A program made the translations under genes and the position numbers. 64,000 nucleotides of DNA, from contig JAFWPA010000009.1 in NCBI GenBank assembly GCA_017509685.1, positions 1 to 64,000 on the forward strand, written 5' to 3'. This document shows, piece after piece, positions 1 through 6,509 of this stretch (positions are counted from its first letter, which is position 1; the number at the start of each line of letters is the position of its first letter). The stretch comes from Bacteroidales bacterium. Lineage in GTDB: Bacteria; Bacteroidota; Bacteroidia; Bacteroidales; UBA932. The notes under the pieces are model-generated. The model worked only from the letters and a program-made list of their open reading frames with translations. It was not told the DNA's origin and did not search any database.

Positions 1-99
1 AATAATGTGGGCAAGTTTTTGGCTGCCCAGACCCTCCTCGAAATACAAACGTACTACTTCATTGTAATACTTCGCATGGTTGTCACTTGTTCTTCCCAT
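1..99 (-). CDS. Transposase-like helix-turn-helix protein, N-terminal fragment
   Basis: The first 33 codons of a minus-strand gene that runs off the left edge. The start reads MGRTSDNHAKYYNEV and continues with VRLYFEEGLGSQKLA, a charged helix followed by a turn, as at the beginning of the DNA-binding domain of many Bacteroidetes insertion-sequence proteins (IS3 OrfA type). The family is judged from this short piece only. It could also be a resident HTH regulator. No inverted terminal repeat can be confirmed because only one side is present. Confidence 0.5.
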   Translation of the reverse strand, partial: MGRTSDNHAKYYNEVVRLYFEEGLGSQKLAHII

Positions 100-246
100 T
101 TCTAAATTGATTTGGGAGTCAACTTTTTTCAGCGAAAGACAGGCTCCTCGCCTATAATCAAGCTTGCGCCGCTTAGCGGGGGAACCAGCTCCACCTAGAG
201 GGGGAGCCAGCGCCACTTATGTCAGGAGCCTGCGCTATGTACCCAT
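100..246. other. Intergenic region with short degenerate direct repeats
   Basis: I see no gene here. Between about 175 and 240 there are three imperfect copies of a unit of the form GGAGCCAGCGCCAC spaced about 24 nt apart (GGAACCAGCTCCAC, GGAGCCAGCGCCAC, GGAGCCTGCGC). Their role is unknown. Confidence 0.35.
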
Positions 247-272
247 CAAAAAAGCCACCCTCCTGGATGGCT
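247..272 (-). terminator. Rho-independent terminator of the sigma/serpin operon
   Basis: On the minus strand AGCCATCC-AGGA-GGGTGGCT forms an 8-bp stem (one G-T pair) with a 4-nt loop, followed by six T. It lies about 65 nt past the stop of the outer-membrane protein gene at 338 and closes that minus-strand operon. Confidence 0.75.
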
Positions 273-337
273 GTCGTAACATAGGCCCTTACGTATGTCT
301 GGCTGCCAGGCGACCATATCTCTGAATCACCATTGGC

Positions 338-967
338 TTAGAAATGCCAGCCGCAAGTTACAGCCAGATAATGCAGATGGATTGAACCCTGCCTGTTGTA
401 CTCGGCGTACTGCCTCATCGCATTCAGCAGGCCGATGCTACCCTCAAATCCCCACTGGAAGTGCTTTCCGTGAAGGAACGTCACACTTGGCTGGAGACCC
501 ACATCGAAGCGCTTGAATTTCTCTTTATTGTTCAGCGGGTCCATCGGATCGGCGTCGATGTAGTAAGTGTCCGGGGAAACCATATATGAAAGAGCTGGGC
601 CGAGTCCTACCAAGATCCTGGTACCGTCGGATACGAAATGATAACGCCCCACAACGAAGACATCGGCCATGGCCATGCCGTCCGGGTCGCCGCCTTTCGA
701 CATGAAATGCCGGATGTCGCCCAGTTGCGCACGGAGTCCGGCTCCGGGCATGACGGACCACTTCTCATTGAGCCTTACATCAAGGCCATAGGACAGGCGC
801 AGAACGGCACCGGGATTATTCCCATAGGACTGCGAGCCACTCTCCAGGAACAAACCGCCACCAAGCATGATATTGTTTTCCAGCCGCTTCCAGGACGGAT
901 TCTCTTGCGCCGAGACCATGCAAACAGATATCGCCAGCAGCGCTATGGTAACTATTGGCCGTTTCAT
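338..967 (-). CDS. Outer-membrane beta-barrel protein
   Basis: A 209-residue protein with a cleavable signal peptide (MKRPIVTIALLAISVCMVSAQ) and no lipobox. The mature part has alternating-residue strands rich in Gly and aromatics and ends in TCGWHF with a C-terminal Phe, the usual BAM-recognised end of an outer-membrane barrel. Its length suits an 8-stranded barrel of the OmpW/OmpX/PorT size class. It is the last gene of the sigma-factor operon: its ATG overlaps the serpin TGA (ATGA, 964-967) and a terminator follows. No function beyond membrane location can be read. I infer that it is an envelope-stress output of the sigma factor upstream. Confidence 0.7.
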   Translation of the reverse strand: MKRPIVTIALLAISVCMVSAQENPSWKRLENNIMLGGGLFLESGSQSYGNNPGAVLRLSYGLDVRLNEKWSVMPGAGLRAQLGDIRHFMSKGGDPDGMAMADVFVVGRYHFVSDGTRILVGLGPALSYMVSPDTYYIDADPMDPLNNKEKFKRFDVGLQPSVTFLHGKHFQWGFEGSIGLLNAMRQYAEYNRQGSIHLHYLAVTCGWHF

Positions 968-2199
968 TCTCCACTATATTTACCGGCAAAGAGGATGGCT
1001 CCAGTGCTGTTTTCGGTGATGAGGTAAAGGAAGGGATGATCGGCGTGGAAAACGATGTGTTCTCCGGGGCCGGCAGAGGTGGCCATCATTCCGGCCGAAG
1101 ATACCACGGCGGCCTCCGTGCCTTCTTCATCCACCTTGATAACAGCGTCTTGCTTAACGAAACTCAGGCATAAGGCGGCATCTGACATAGCTTTGAAATC
1201 TGCAGCGATGGCACTGAAAGCAGAAGGCATACCCATTTCGGAAAGGATGTCGTTAAGCTTTTTGGAATACTTGGTTTCGAACTTCGGTAGCCAGAGATCG
1301 ACATCGCAGGTAACCATCATCTGAAGGAATTCATTCCAGTCAGCGGTTTTCAGTGCCATTGTGACATCGGCAAGAGTTTTCCCGGTTTGGGGAAGGATGA
1401 CCATCATGTTGAAGGCCCCGTTCCCATAAGGCAAGCGCACTACACGGAAATCATCATTGTCCTGGTATAAGAAGTCTTTGTTGTTCTTCATCATCGGGAC
1501 CTTCTTGGTGACCCCGCCCTCTACAGTGAAGGTTTCGCTCACAGTATTACTCTTGGGGAATTTCTCCTTCCACTCACTCTTGAAATACATGGCGTTGAGA
1601 AGATATGCAAGCATATCCGTGCTCACTTTATCCAGAACCTTGGGAATCATCCCATTCGTCTGTTTGTTGCACCAGCCATTGATGGTTTTGAGTGAACCGG
1701 CGCCGTCGGAGAAATCCAGATTGGCGACCTCGGCCTGATAGTATTTCCCTACGGTGCTCTTGTAACTGTCTTTCAAGTCATACCATTTGTTGACGAAAAT
1801 GGCATTGGCGATAGAAAGTTTGGTCTTCTTATCAAGCGAAGGGAGCTGTTCCAGCATGGAAAGGCAATATTCATTTACAGCATTCACTTCTCCTGAACCA
1901 TAGCCCAGCACCTTGCAGATTTCATCTGCGGTCCCGTTCTGCGCGCCATCCAGAATCATTCCCAGCAGGAACTGCATGCTGAGCGGGGAAATAATGAAAT
2001 CTCCCTCTTCGGCGGTGTTTATACGGTCGATAAAATCGAAGGCGAAGGTGTTTCCCTGACGGGCAAACTCGGCCGATTTGGTGGTCAAGTTGAGCTTCTT
2101 GTAGGGGTTGTTCTTTGGATCGTCCCCATTTAATTTCTCACATGACAGGCTTATTGTAAGCAGTGCTGCTGCAACAACCAGTAGTCCAAATTGTTTCAT
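964..2199 (-). CDS. Serpin-family protease inhibitor, lipoprotein
   Basis: A 411-residue serpin. The start at 2199 gives a lipoprotein signal MKQFGLLVVAAALLTISLSC. An in-frame ATG at 2223 would add eight residues and overlap the gene before it. The serpin fold is clear: INTAEEGDFIISPLSMQFLL near the N-terminus, NAIFVNKWY, MYFKSEWKEKF, and the C-terminal HADHPFLYLI block. The reactive-loop hinge DEEGTEAAVVSSA has small residues at P14-P9, which in this family marks an inhibitory serpin. P1 falls around the stretch MMATS, so the target is more likely an elastase- or subtilisin-like protease than trypsin. It sits on the cell surface or in the periplasm and is co-transcribed with an ECF sigma factor, unusual company for a serpin. 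Confidence 0.9.
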   Translation of the reverse strand: MKQFGLLVVAAALLTISLSCEKLNGDDPKNNPYKKLNLTTKSAEFARQGNTFAFDFIDRINTAEEGDFIISPLSMQFLLGMILDGAQNGTADEICKVLGYGSGEVNAVNEYCLSMLEQLPSLDKKTKLSIANAIFVNKWYDLKDSYKSTVGKYYQAEVANLDFSDGAGSLKTINGWCNKQTNGMIPKVLDKVSTDMLAYLLNAMYFKSEWKEKFPKSNTVSETFTVEGGVTKKVPMMKNNKDFLYQDNDDFRVVRLPYGNGAFNMMVILPQTGKTLADVTMALKTADWNEFLQMMVTCDVDLWLPKFETKYSKKLNDILSEMGMPSAFSAIAADFKAMSDAALCLSFVKQDAVIKVDEEGTEAAVVSSAGMMATSAGPGEHIVFHADHPFLYLITENSTGAILFAGKYSGE

Positions 2200-2212
2200 A
2201 GTATCGAAGTGT

Positions 2213-3406
2213 TTATTTTCCAATGGTTATACGAAGTCCCGATGACACCGAAAACATCAGAGGATTCTTCGTCCGATAAGACTCCAGTATCTGGTTCTTA
2301 GGCGTAAAAGTCCAACTTAATTCCGGCTCAATATAAACTCCAAGTTTCTCTGTAATCTTAAACTGTATTCCCCCCGCACCAAGCAGCGACGCACTGAATC
2401 CGTCTTTTGCAACCCGATCTCCGGCAAGCGTAGCTCCCAGGCAATAGTTCCCTTCAAGCCCTCCACCCAAATACACATCCAGCCATCTGCCCGAAGCAAA
2501 TGTCCAATCCAGACGCACAGGAATACCAATGTAGTGCGCATTCTGAATCTTTTCTCCAGACACCGAATAGGTAAACGAAGACTTATACCACGAATAATCA
2601 AGTCCTGTCGTAATGGAAAGCCTGTCACTTATGGGGAATCTGGTCGACAAACCCACTTTGAGCGGGAAATAGTGAACTGCATTTCCCGTGCGTTCATCTT
2701 TTGGAGGATCTGGTGTCAAAACGACTGTCCCACCCGGCTTATCGGAATCATACATGGGAGCATTGTCCATCTTAGTCCCAGCTCCAAGAATAGGTGGGAT
2801 AATCACAGCCAAGAGCCCCCCTCCGGCAATCATACCTGCGGCGGGGCCGACCTTCATCTTCACCGGCGTAGCTTTGGTGCGCTCAGGAATGAAAGGCGAA
2901 GTGGTGTTCGTGATGGGGCGGTCAGGCGTTTCTTTATCAATAGTATCCGGCATATCCGTCTGCGGGACATCTGCCTGCGTAGCCTTATCATCAATAGTCG
3001 TGGCAGTATCCTCCTCTGCCGGTTCTACATTTTCAACGCTCTCCACCTCCTGGGGCTTCACAACAGCCTGCCGTGCCACCTTTGGCGTAACCACTTGGGC
3101 AATGAGCGGCGTAGTCTGCCAGGGTTCATCCACCGTGGTCGTATCCGTCACAACGGCAACGGGAGCCGATGGCTGCTGGATAATCTGGATGTCTCCCTCC
3201 GGCACGGAAGGCTTATGGAGGAGCAAAACGGCTGCGAGACCGGCCGCAACAGCGGGAACGACAGCCCAAACCAGCGAGAACCGCCTCTTCGAGGGAACTG
3301 CCATAGCTGCTTCCCAGCGGGCGCAGAACTCGGCAAAGACGCTTTCCGGAAGTGCACCTTCCGGCTCTTCCATCTTGTCTTTGACTATGTCTTCCCACTT
3401 TCTCAT
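2213..3406 (-). CDS. Membrane anti-sigma factor with C-terminal beta-barrel-like domain
   Basis: A 397-residue protein starting MRKWEDIVKDKMEEPEG. Its ATG overlaps the sigma factor TGA by four bases (3403-3406), which decides the start over an upstream in-frame ATG at 3589. Residues 1-42 are cytoplasmic and charged, 43-62 form one membrane helix (VWAVVPAVAAGLAAVLLLH), about 65-200 are Pro/Thr/Val-rich linker, and 230-397 are strand-rich with YFPLKVGLSTRFPI and LGVYIEPELSWTF, resembling the outer-membrane barrel domain (PorT type). Position and topology fit an anti-sigma factor that holds the upstream ECF sigma. The fused barrel-like domain, which could sense the envelope, is common in Bacteroidetes. 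The barrel assignment is inference. Confidence 0.7.
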   Translation of the reverse strand: MRKWEDIVKDKMEEPEGALPESVFAEFCARWEAAMAVPSKRRFSLVWAVVPAVAAGLAAVLLLHKPSVPEGDIQIIQQPSAPVAVVTDTTTVDEPWQTTPLIAQVVTPKVARQAVVKPQEVESVENVEPAEEDTATTIDDKATQADVPQTDMPDTIDKETPDRPITNTTSPFIPERTKATPVKMKVGPAAGMIAGGGLLAVIIPPILGAGTKMDNAPMYDSDKPGGTVVLTPDPPKDERTGNAVHYFPLKVGLSTRFPISDRLSITTGLDYSWYKSSFTYSVSGEKIQNAHYIGIPVRLDWTFASGRWLDVYLGGGLEGNYCLGATLAGDRVAKDGFSASLLGAGGIQFKITEKLGVYIEPELSWTFTPKNQILESYRTKNPLMFSVSSGLRITIGK

Positions 3407-3963
3407 CGGTCTTGTTCCTTGAGATATTGTTGAATCATTTCTTTCAGTTCTTTCCTTGCTTTGGCCAGCGTGCTGGTGGATCCTCTCTCGCTTATTCCCA
3501 GCATCCTGCCAATCTCCTGATGCGAGTATCCGTCGATGCAGTACAGGTTGAACACCGCCCTTCTCATATCCGACAGCTCCGCAATCCATTTCCGCAGTTT
3601 CTCTTTCGGTATTTCAGCTACCTCCTCTTCGGTGGGTTCCGGTATGCTGTCCTGTGCCCGGAAGTCCAAGGGAACCATTCGCCACCGATGCCGCTTAAGC
3701 TGGTTGAGCGCTTTGTTGATGGCAATCCGACTGATCCAAGCGTACAGGGAGCCTTCTCCCGCGTACTTGAAAGTATCCATTTTGCCCAACGCCTGGATAA
3801 GTGTTTCCAGCATCAGGTCTTTTGCGTCATCTTCGTCTCCAAGGTATCGTTTGCAGAGTGTATTCAGCCTGACTGCATATCTTCTATACAGTTCATCCAC
3901 CGCCATTCTGTCTTTCTGAGAGCAGTACCTGGCCAGCGCCTGCTCATCCAGCTGTTTATACAC
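3403..3963 (-). CDS. ECF RNA polymerase sigma factor
   Basis: A 186-residue group IV sigma-70 factor. Region 2 is visible at about residues 20-90 (DDAKDLMLETLIQALGKM, then SLYAWISRIAINKALNQLK) and region 4 at about 125-180 (LYCIDGYSHQEIGRMLGI followed by STSTLAKARKEL). Region 3 is absent, as usual in the ECF group. It is the first gene of the operon sigma - anti-sigma/barrel - serpin - barrel. A TAACTTTG box lies 21 nt before the ATG. ECF operons are often autoregulated, but the -7 box here looks like the housekeeping type. Confidence 0.93.
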   Translation of the reverse strand: MYKQLDEQALARYCSQKDRMAVDELYRRYAVRLNTLCKRYLGDEDDAKDLMLETLIQALGKMDTFKYAGEGSLYAWISRIAINKALNQLKRHRWRMVPLDFRAQDSIPEPTEEEVAEIPKEKLRKWIAELSDMRRAVFNLYCIDGYSHQEIGRMLGISERGSTSTLAKARKELKEMIQQYLKEQDR

Positions 3964-3984
3964 TCACGCCTTTATCTGTTCTTA

Positions 3985-3992
3985 CAAAGTTA
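3985..3992 (-). promoter_or_regulatory. -7 promoter element of the ECF sigma operon
   Basis: TAACTTTG on the minus strand, matching the Bacteroidetes -7 consensus TAnnTTTG, 21 nt upstream of the sigma factor ATG. Confidence 0.6.
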
Positions 3993-4020
3993 CATAGAAT
4001 TACGAAAACAGGCTTCTTCG

Positions 4021-4455
4021 TCATTCCTGCAACGGCATTCTGGACAGTTTGTAGGTTGCTGCAACACTATCACAATTAAGGGCCTTTAATGTCATTTCGG
4101 TCCCAGAGATTGTTCCAGAATAGCAAAGCAGTGACTGGTCACCGGCAGAACTATAAAAAGCAAACTGATTGCCCGAGGACCAACGAACTACATATTCCGA
4201 ACGGACAAACTCGGAAACACCGGGAACACCGATAATAATCCAACCCTCCTTTCCATTATCTAGGAAATCCAGCTCCATAAGGGCCGTGTGATCTTCCAAT
4301 GTCCCCGTGGTGGCACTCTCTATCTGAACGGCGTATTCCCCCCTCCACCAGGAGGGCACGTATTCATTGGTGACATCTTCTTTCTGGGAACAAGAGACGC
4401 ATGCCAGGCAAAGAACGCTTACGGCAGCAACAAATAACTTCTCAATGGCCTTCAT
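4021..4455 (-). CDS. Small lipoprotein of unknown function
   Basis: A 144-residue protein with lipoprotein signal MKAIEKLFVAAVSVLCLACVSC, then a short linker and a strand-rich domain (WWRGEYAVQIESATTG, GWIIIGVPGVSEF, YSGTISGTEMTLKAL). The pattern of short amphipathic strands suggests a lipocalin-like or small beta-sandwich domain. I do not recognise the family. It lies 57 nt upstream of the sigma operon on the same strand, but the sigma gene has its own -7 box, so it may be a separate unit. Confidence 0.6.
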   Translation of the reverse strand: MKAIEKLFVAAVSVLCLACVSCSQKEDVTNEYVPSWWRGEYAVQIESATTGTLEDHTALMELDFLDNGKEGWIIIGVPGVSEFVRSEYVVRWSSGNQFAFYSSAGDQSLLCYSGTISGTEMTLKALNCDSVAATYKLSRMPLQE

Positions 4456-4736
4456 ATCGTTAATCTGTTTGTTTCTGCCCTATAAACACACATACTCCGG
4501 AAATGCGTCATCGTGAACTTAGAAAAATATGAATAATCAATAATTCAAAATACAAGCTATCCACAGTGTTTCGATTCATAATTTGCGACCACTTTTTCTT
4601 TAAACATACCAGGTCGCATATATGGTCGCACTTTTTTCTGGAATTAACCCGCTGCCATAACAGCCTGATATATAAACAAAAACCACCTCGTAGGGCAGTC
4701 TCGAATATATAGATGTTTAGGTTTCGATGGGATTTT
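4456..4736. other. AT-rich intergenic region
   Basis: No gene is seen in these 281 bases. One 7-mer occurs three times: tgcgacc at 4584-4590 and ggtcgca at 4612-4618 and 4624-4630, each near a T-run. The first two can pair. It may be a small structured element or the boundary of the island that follows. Confidence 0.35.
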
Positions 4737-4772
4737 GGTAGCGGGAGTGGGTCACGATCTCACGACCTCCGG
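4737..4772 (-). repeat. Partial tRNA-Met 3' end (outer att-like copy)
   Basis: Thirty-six bases identical, except one C-to-T change, to the 3' end of the tRNA-Met gene at 7525-7601, from the CC of its CCA end through the T-arm and variable loop. It lies in the same orientation. No acceptor 5' half, D-arm or anticodon is present, so this is a remnant and not a tRNA gene. It fits the far attachment site of an element integrated at the tRNA 3' end. Confidence 0.85.
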
Positions 4773-5069
4773 CCTTGCAAAATATGCACCCGCCGCGCGC
4801 AAGGGCTTCTGGCGGTGCATGGTCGTTGGGTAGAGGGATGCGTCGGAGGGAATTGACAAAAAAGGGGACGTGCGAGGGCTTGTGCAGGGAGCGGTCCCGC
4901 GCAAGCGGGATTGCGGAACTTGTTCGACGACGTTGGACACGCCGCAGGCGTGGCCACAAAGGAGGAGTTGGACGCAAAGCGACCGGTGCCGCCCCTTTTT
5001 TGGCTGCTGACCGGAGGCGCACCCTCTACCCAAAGACAGTCTGCCGCCCCATGGATGAAATTTGCAGAA
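4773..5069. other. GC-rich segment of the outer islet, no gene supported
   Basis: About 300 bases, much more GC-rich than their surroundings. They are open in several frames on both strands, but none of the translations resembles a protein: they are Arg/Pro/Ala-rich, lack a family signature and start at arbitrary points. Short inverted pieces are visible, such as cgcgcaagcgg and cgccgcaggcg. It may be a structured non-coding element or a decayed sequence carried with the islet. Confidence 0.45.
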
Positions 5070-5417
5070 CTAGGCCAAAGATTTCAGATAGGCCTCAATT
5101 GTTGGCTTCAGGGCCGGAAGGTCAAGGTCTATAGTGTCCCAAAGTTGCTGTGGCTTGATTTGATAGTAGCCATGAACGAGGACGTGTCTCATGCCTTCAA
5201 TGGCCCCCCACTCTACTTCTGGATGTGATTCTTTGAATTCTTTAGAGAGCATATAGACTGCCTCACCTATGATTTCTACGTGCTTCACAAAGCCATAGTA
5301 TACAATAGGGTCTTTCTCGGATTCGGCCGAATCATGTTTCTTTCGGCTTTCTTCGAGGATGTTGATGGCGTCCAGAATATGTTGGAGCCGTTCTTTGTCT
5401 CTAACTGGCTCTCTCAT
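5070..5417 (-). CDS. hepT: HEPN-domain RNase toxin HepT
   Basis: A 115-residue DUF86/HepT-type HEPN protein, all helical. The active motif Rx4HxY is present at R77, H82 and Y84 (GMRHVLVHGYY). In the Shewanella HepT/MntA pair this motif carries the RNase residues and the Tyr that MntA AMPylates. Here His replaces the more common Asn after the Arg. It overlaps the end of mntA by 17 bases, as expected of a co-translated toxin-antitoxin pair. It sits inside the outer tRNA-Met islet. Family assignment is strong, activity inferred. Confidence 0.88.
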   Translation of the reverse strand: MREPVRDKERLQHILDAINILEESRKKHDSAESEKDPIVYYGFVKHVEIIGEAVYMLSKEFKESHPEVEWGAIEGMRHVLVHGYYQIKPQQLWDTIDLDLPALKPTIEAYLKSLA

Positions 5418-5709
5418 AAATCAGAATTTTATCTCTTTCTGCGCTCTCTCTTGCGAAAGGAAGCAAGCAACCCTCCTCTACCAAATCAACCTTGCGGCCA
5501 ACTGCATCTGACAGTTTAATCATAATTCTGGAGATGGTCAGAAGGGTTATCCGAGCATCTTCGTCATACTGAACCAGAATATCAACATCTGAGTCAGGCG
5601 TTTCCTCTCCCCTGGAGTACGACCCGAAAAGCCACGCCCTAACCACGGGCTGCTGTGAAAGCACAGCCCGAATCTTTGGGAGCATGTTATTAACGGTTCC
5701 TCGTGCCAT
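5401..5709 (-). CDS. mntA: MNT-domain nucleotidyltransferase antitoxin MntA
   Basis: A 102-residue minimal nucleotidyltransferase. The catalytic signature GSx10DxD is intact (LFGSYSRGEETPDSDVDIL), with a later Asp in KVDLVEEG. In characterised pairs MntA neutralises HepT by adding AMP to the Tyr of Rx4HxY. The start at 5709 (MARGTVNN) is chosen because a TATCTTTG box ends six bases before it. The longer frame back to 5763 would cross that promoter. First gene of the two-gene operon. Confidence 0.88.
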   Translation of the reverse strand: MARGTVNNMLPKIRAVLSQQPVVRAWLFGSYSRGEETPDSDVDILVQYDEDARITLLTISRIMIKLSDAVGRKVDLVEEGCLLPFARESAERDKILIYERAS

Positions 5710-5715
5710 ATGACG

Positions 5716-5723
5716 CAAAGATA
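5716..5723 (-). promoter_or_regulatory. -7 element of mntA-hepT
   Basis: TATCTTTG on the minus strand, ending six bases before the mntA ATG. The transcript is predicted to be leaderless or nearly so. Confidence 0.65.
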
Positions 5724-5833
5724 ACGATTCTAGCAATAATAAACAAAAAACCGCCGCTGTCAAAGCGTCGGGTGTATAGCGAGGTTCAGAGGAGGCCGTT
5801 GTACCGGGCCCAGTCTGTATGTTGTTGTTTCAG

Positions 5834-5874
5834 GGTAGCGGGAGTGGGTCACGATCCCACGACCTCCGGATTAT
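5834..5874 (-). repeat. Partial tRNA-Met 3' end (middle att-like copy)
   Basis: Forty-one bases identical to tRNA-Met positions 7526-7566, that is from the CCA end to just past the anticodon, in the same orientation. It separates the MntA/HepT islet (4773-5833) from the HipBST-like islet (5875-7524). Confidence 0.88.
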
Positions 5875-5910
5875 ATCCTTTCGGATGCAAATAGCCTATT
5901 TTTGCAAAAA

Positions 5911-5971
5911 TTACATTCGTTATGATGTAATATGAGAATTATTTCTTATATTTGCATCCGAACGAATGTAA
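5911..5971 (+). promoter_or_regulatory. hipB operators
   Basis: Two palindromes with the same spacing: TTACAT-N8-ATGTAA at 5911-5930 and TTGCAT-N8-ATGTAA at 5952-5971. The second overlaps the end of the -7 box and the predicted transcription start. E. coli HipB binds TATCC-N8-GGATA, so the N8 spacing matches what a HipB dimer uses. The outer halves also pair over longer distances (11-bp arms 5911-5921 and 5961-5971). Confidence 0.65.
5947..5954 (+). promoter_or_regulatory. -7 element of the hipBST operon
   Basis: TATATTTG, matching TAnnTTTG, 19 nt upstream of the hipB ATG and partly covered by the second operator. This arrangement suggests autorepression. Confidence 0.65.
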
Positions 5972-5973
5972 TT

Positions 5974-6180
5974 ATGAATAGTGACCTCATATCTTCTACT
6001 TTAAAATCCCTGCGGAAAGAGCACGGTCTCACGCAGGTGGACCTGGCGATGAAATCCGGCGTAGGCCTGAATTTCGTGCGCGAATTGGAACAAGGTAAGG
6101 CCACCGTCCGTATGGACAAGGTTGCCCAAGTGTTTGACCTGTTTGGATATGAACTGGTTCCTCAAAAGAAGGTAAGATGA
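5974..6180 (+). CDS. hipB: HipB-like XRE antitoxin/repressor
   Basis: A 68-residue Cro/C1-type helix-turn-helix protein (LRKEHGLTQVDLAMKSGVG, then ELEQGKATVRMDKV). The start at 5974 is taken because the longer frame to 5932 would run through the promoter and operator. It ends in an ATGA overlap with the next gene. HipB proteins repress their own operon as dimers. In three-gene HipBST systems HipB mainly serves as repressor, with HipS as antitoxin. Confidence 0.85.
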   Translation: MNSDLISSTLKSLRKEHGLTQVDLAMKSGVGLNFVRELEQGKATVRMDKVAQVFDLFGYELVPQKKVR

Positions 6181-6509
6181 GTAAAGCATTGATTCAATAT
6201 AAAGGGATAAACGCCGGCATCTTGAAAGAAACAGATGAGGGATATGAGTTCTCATATAACGAAGAGTATCTTGCCGATGCTGCCTCCGCGCCCGTCAGCC
6301 TGACTCTGCCGTTGACCGACAAGCCATATCAGTCTACGGTTCTTTTCCCGTTCTTCGACGGCCTCATTCCCGAAGGATGGCTTCTGGATGTAGCACTGCG
6401 CAATACGGATATCAGCGAGCTGGACAGATTTGCCCTGCTTCTTCTCTGTTGCAAGGACTGTATCGGCGCAGTAAGTGTAATTCCCATAAAAGAGGAAGGC
6501 GATGAGTAA
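6177..6509 (+). CDS. hipS: HipS-like protein (HipA N-terminal subdomain)
   Basis: A 110-residue protein equal to the N-terminal subdomain that is fused to the kinase in ordinary HipA: KALIQYKGINAGILKET, then SLTLPLT, FFDGLIPEGWLL and LLLLCCKDCIGAVSV. As a free protein it corresponds to HipS of the E. coli O127 HipBST system, where it is the antitoxin against HipT. It overlaps hipB by four bases and hipT by eight, so the three are probably made together. Confidence 0.8.
   Translation: MSKALIQYKGINAGILKETDEGYEFSYNEEYLADAASAPVSLTLPLTDKPYQSTVLFPFFDGLIPEGWLLDVALRNTDISELDRFALLLLCCKDCIGAVSVIPIKEEGDE

Noticed and set aside
295..516. A small plus-strand frame opposite the barrel protein
   Set aside because: Antisense to a convincing signal-peptide protein and without any motif.
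4717..5134. Several overlapping frames in the GC-rich block beside hepT
   Set aside because: Arg/Pro/Ala-rich translations in all frames, no recognised family, no promoter and no consistent start; kept as a non-coding block.
4737..5874. The two partial tRNA-Met copies as extra tRNA genes
   Set aside because: Both lack the 5' acceptor strand and D-arm, and the anticodon arm is missing or incomplete, so no cloverleaf can form.
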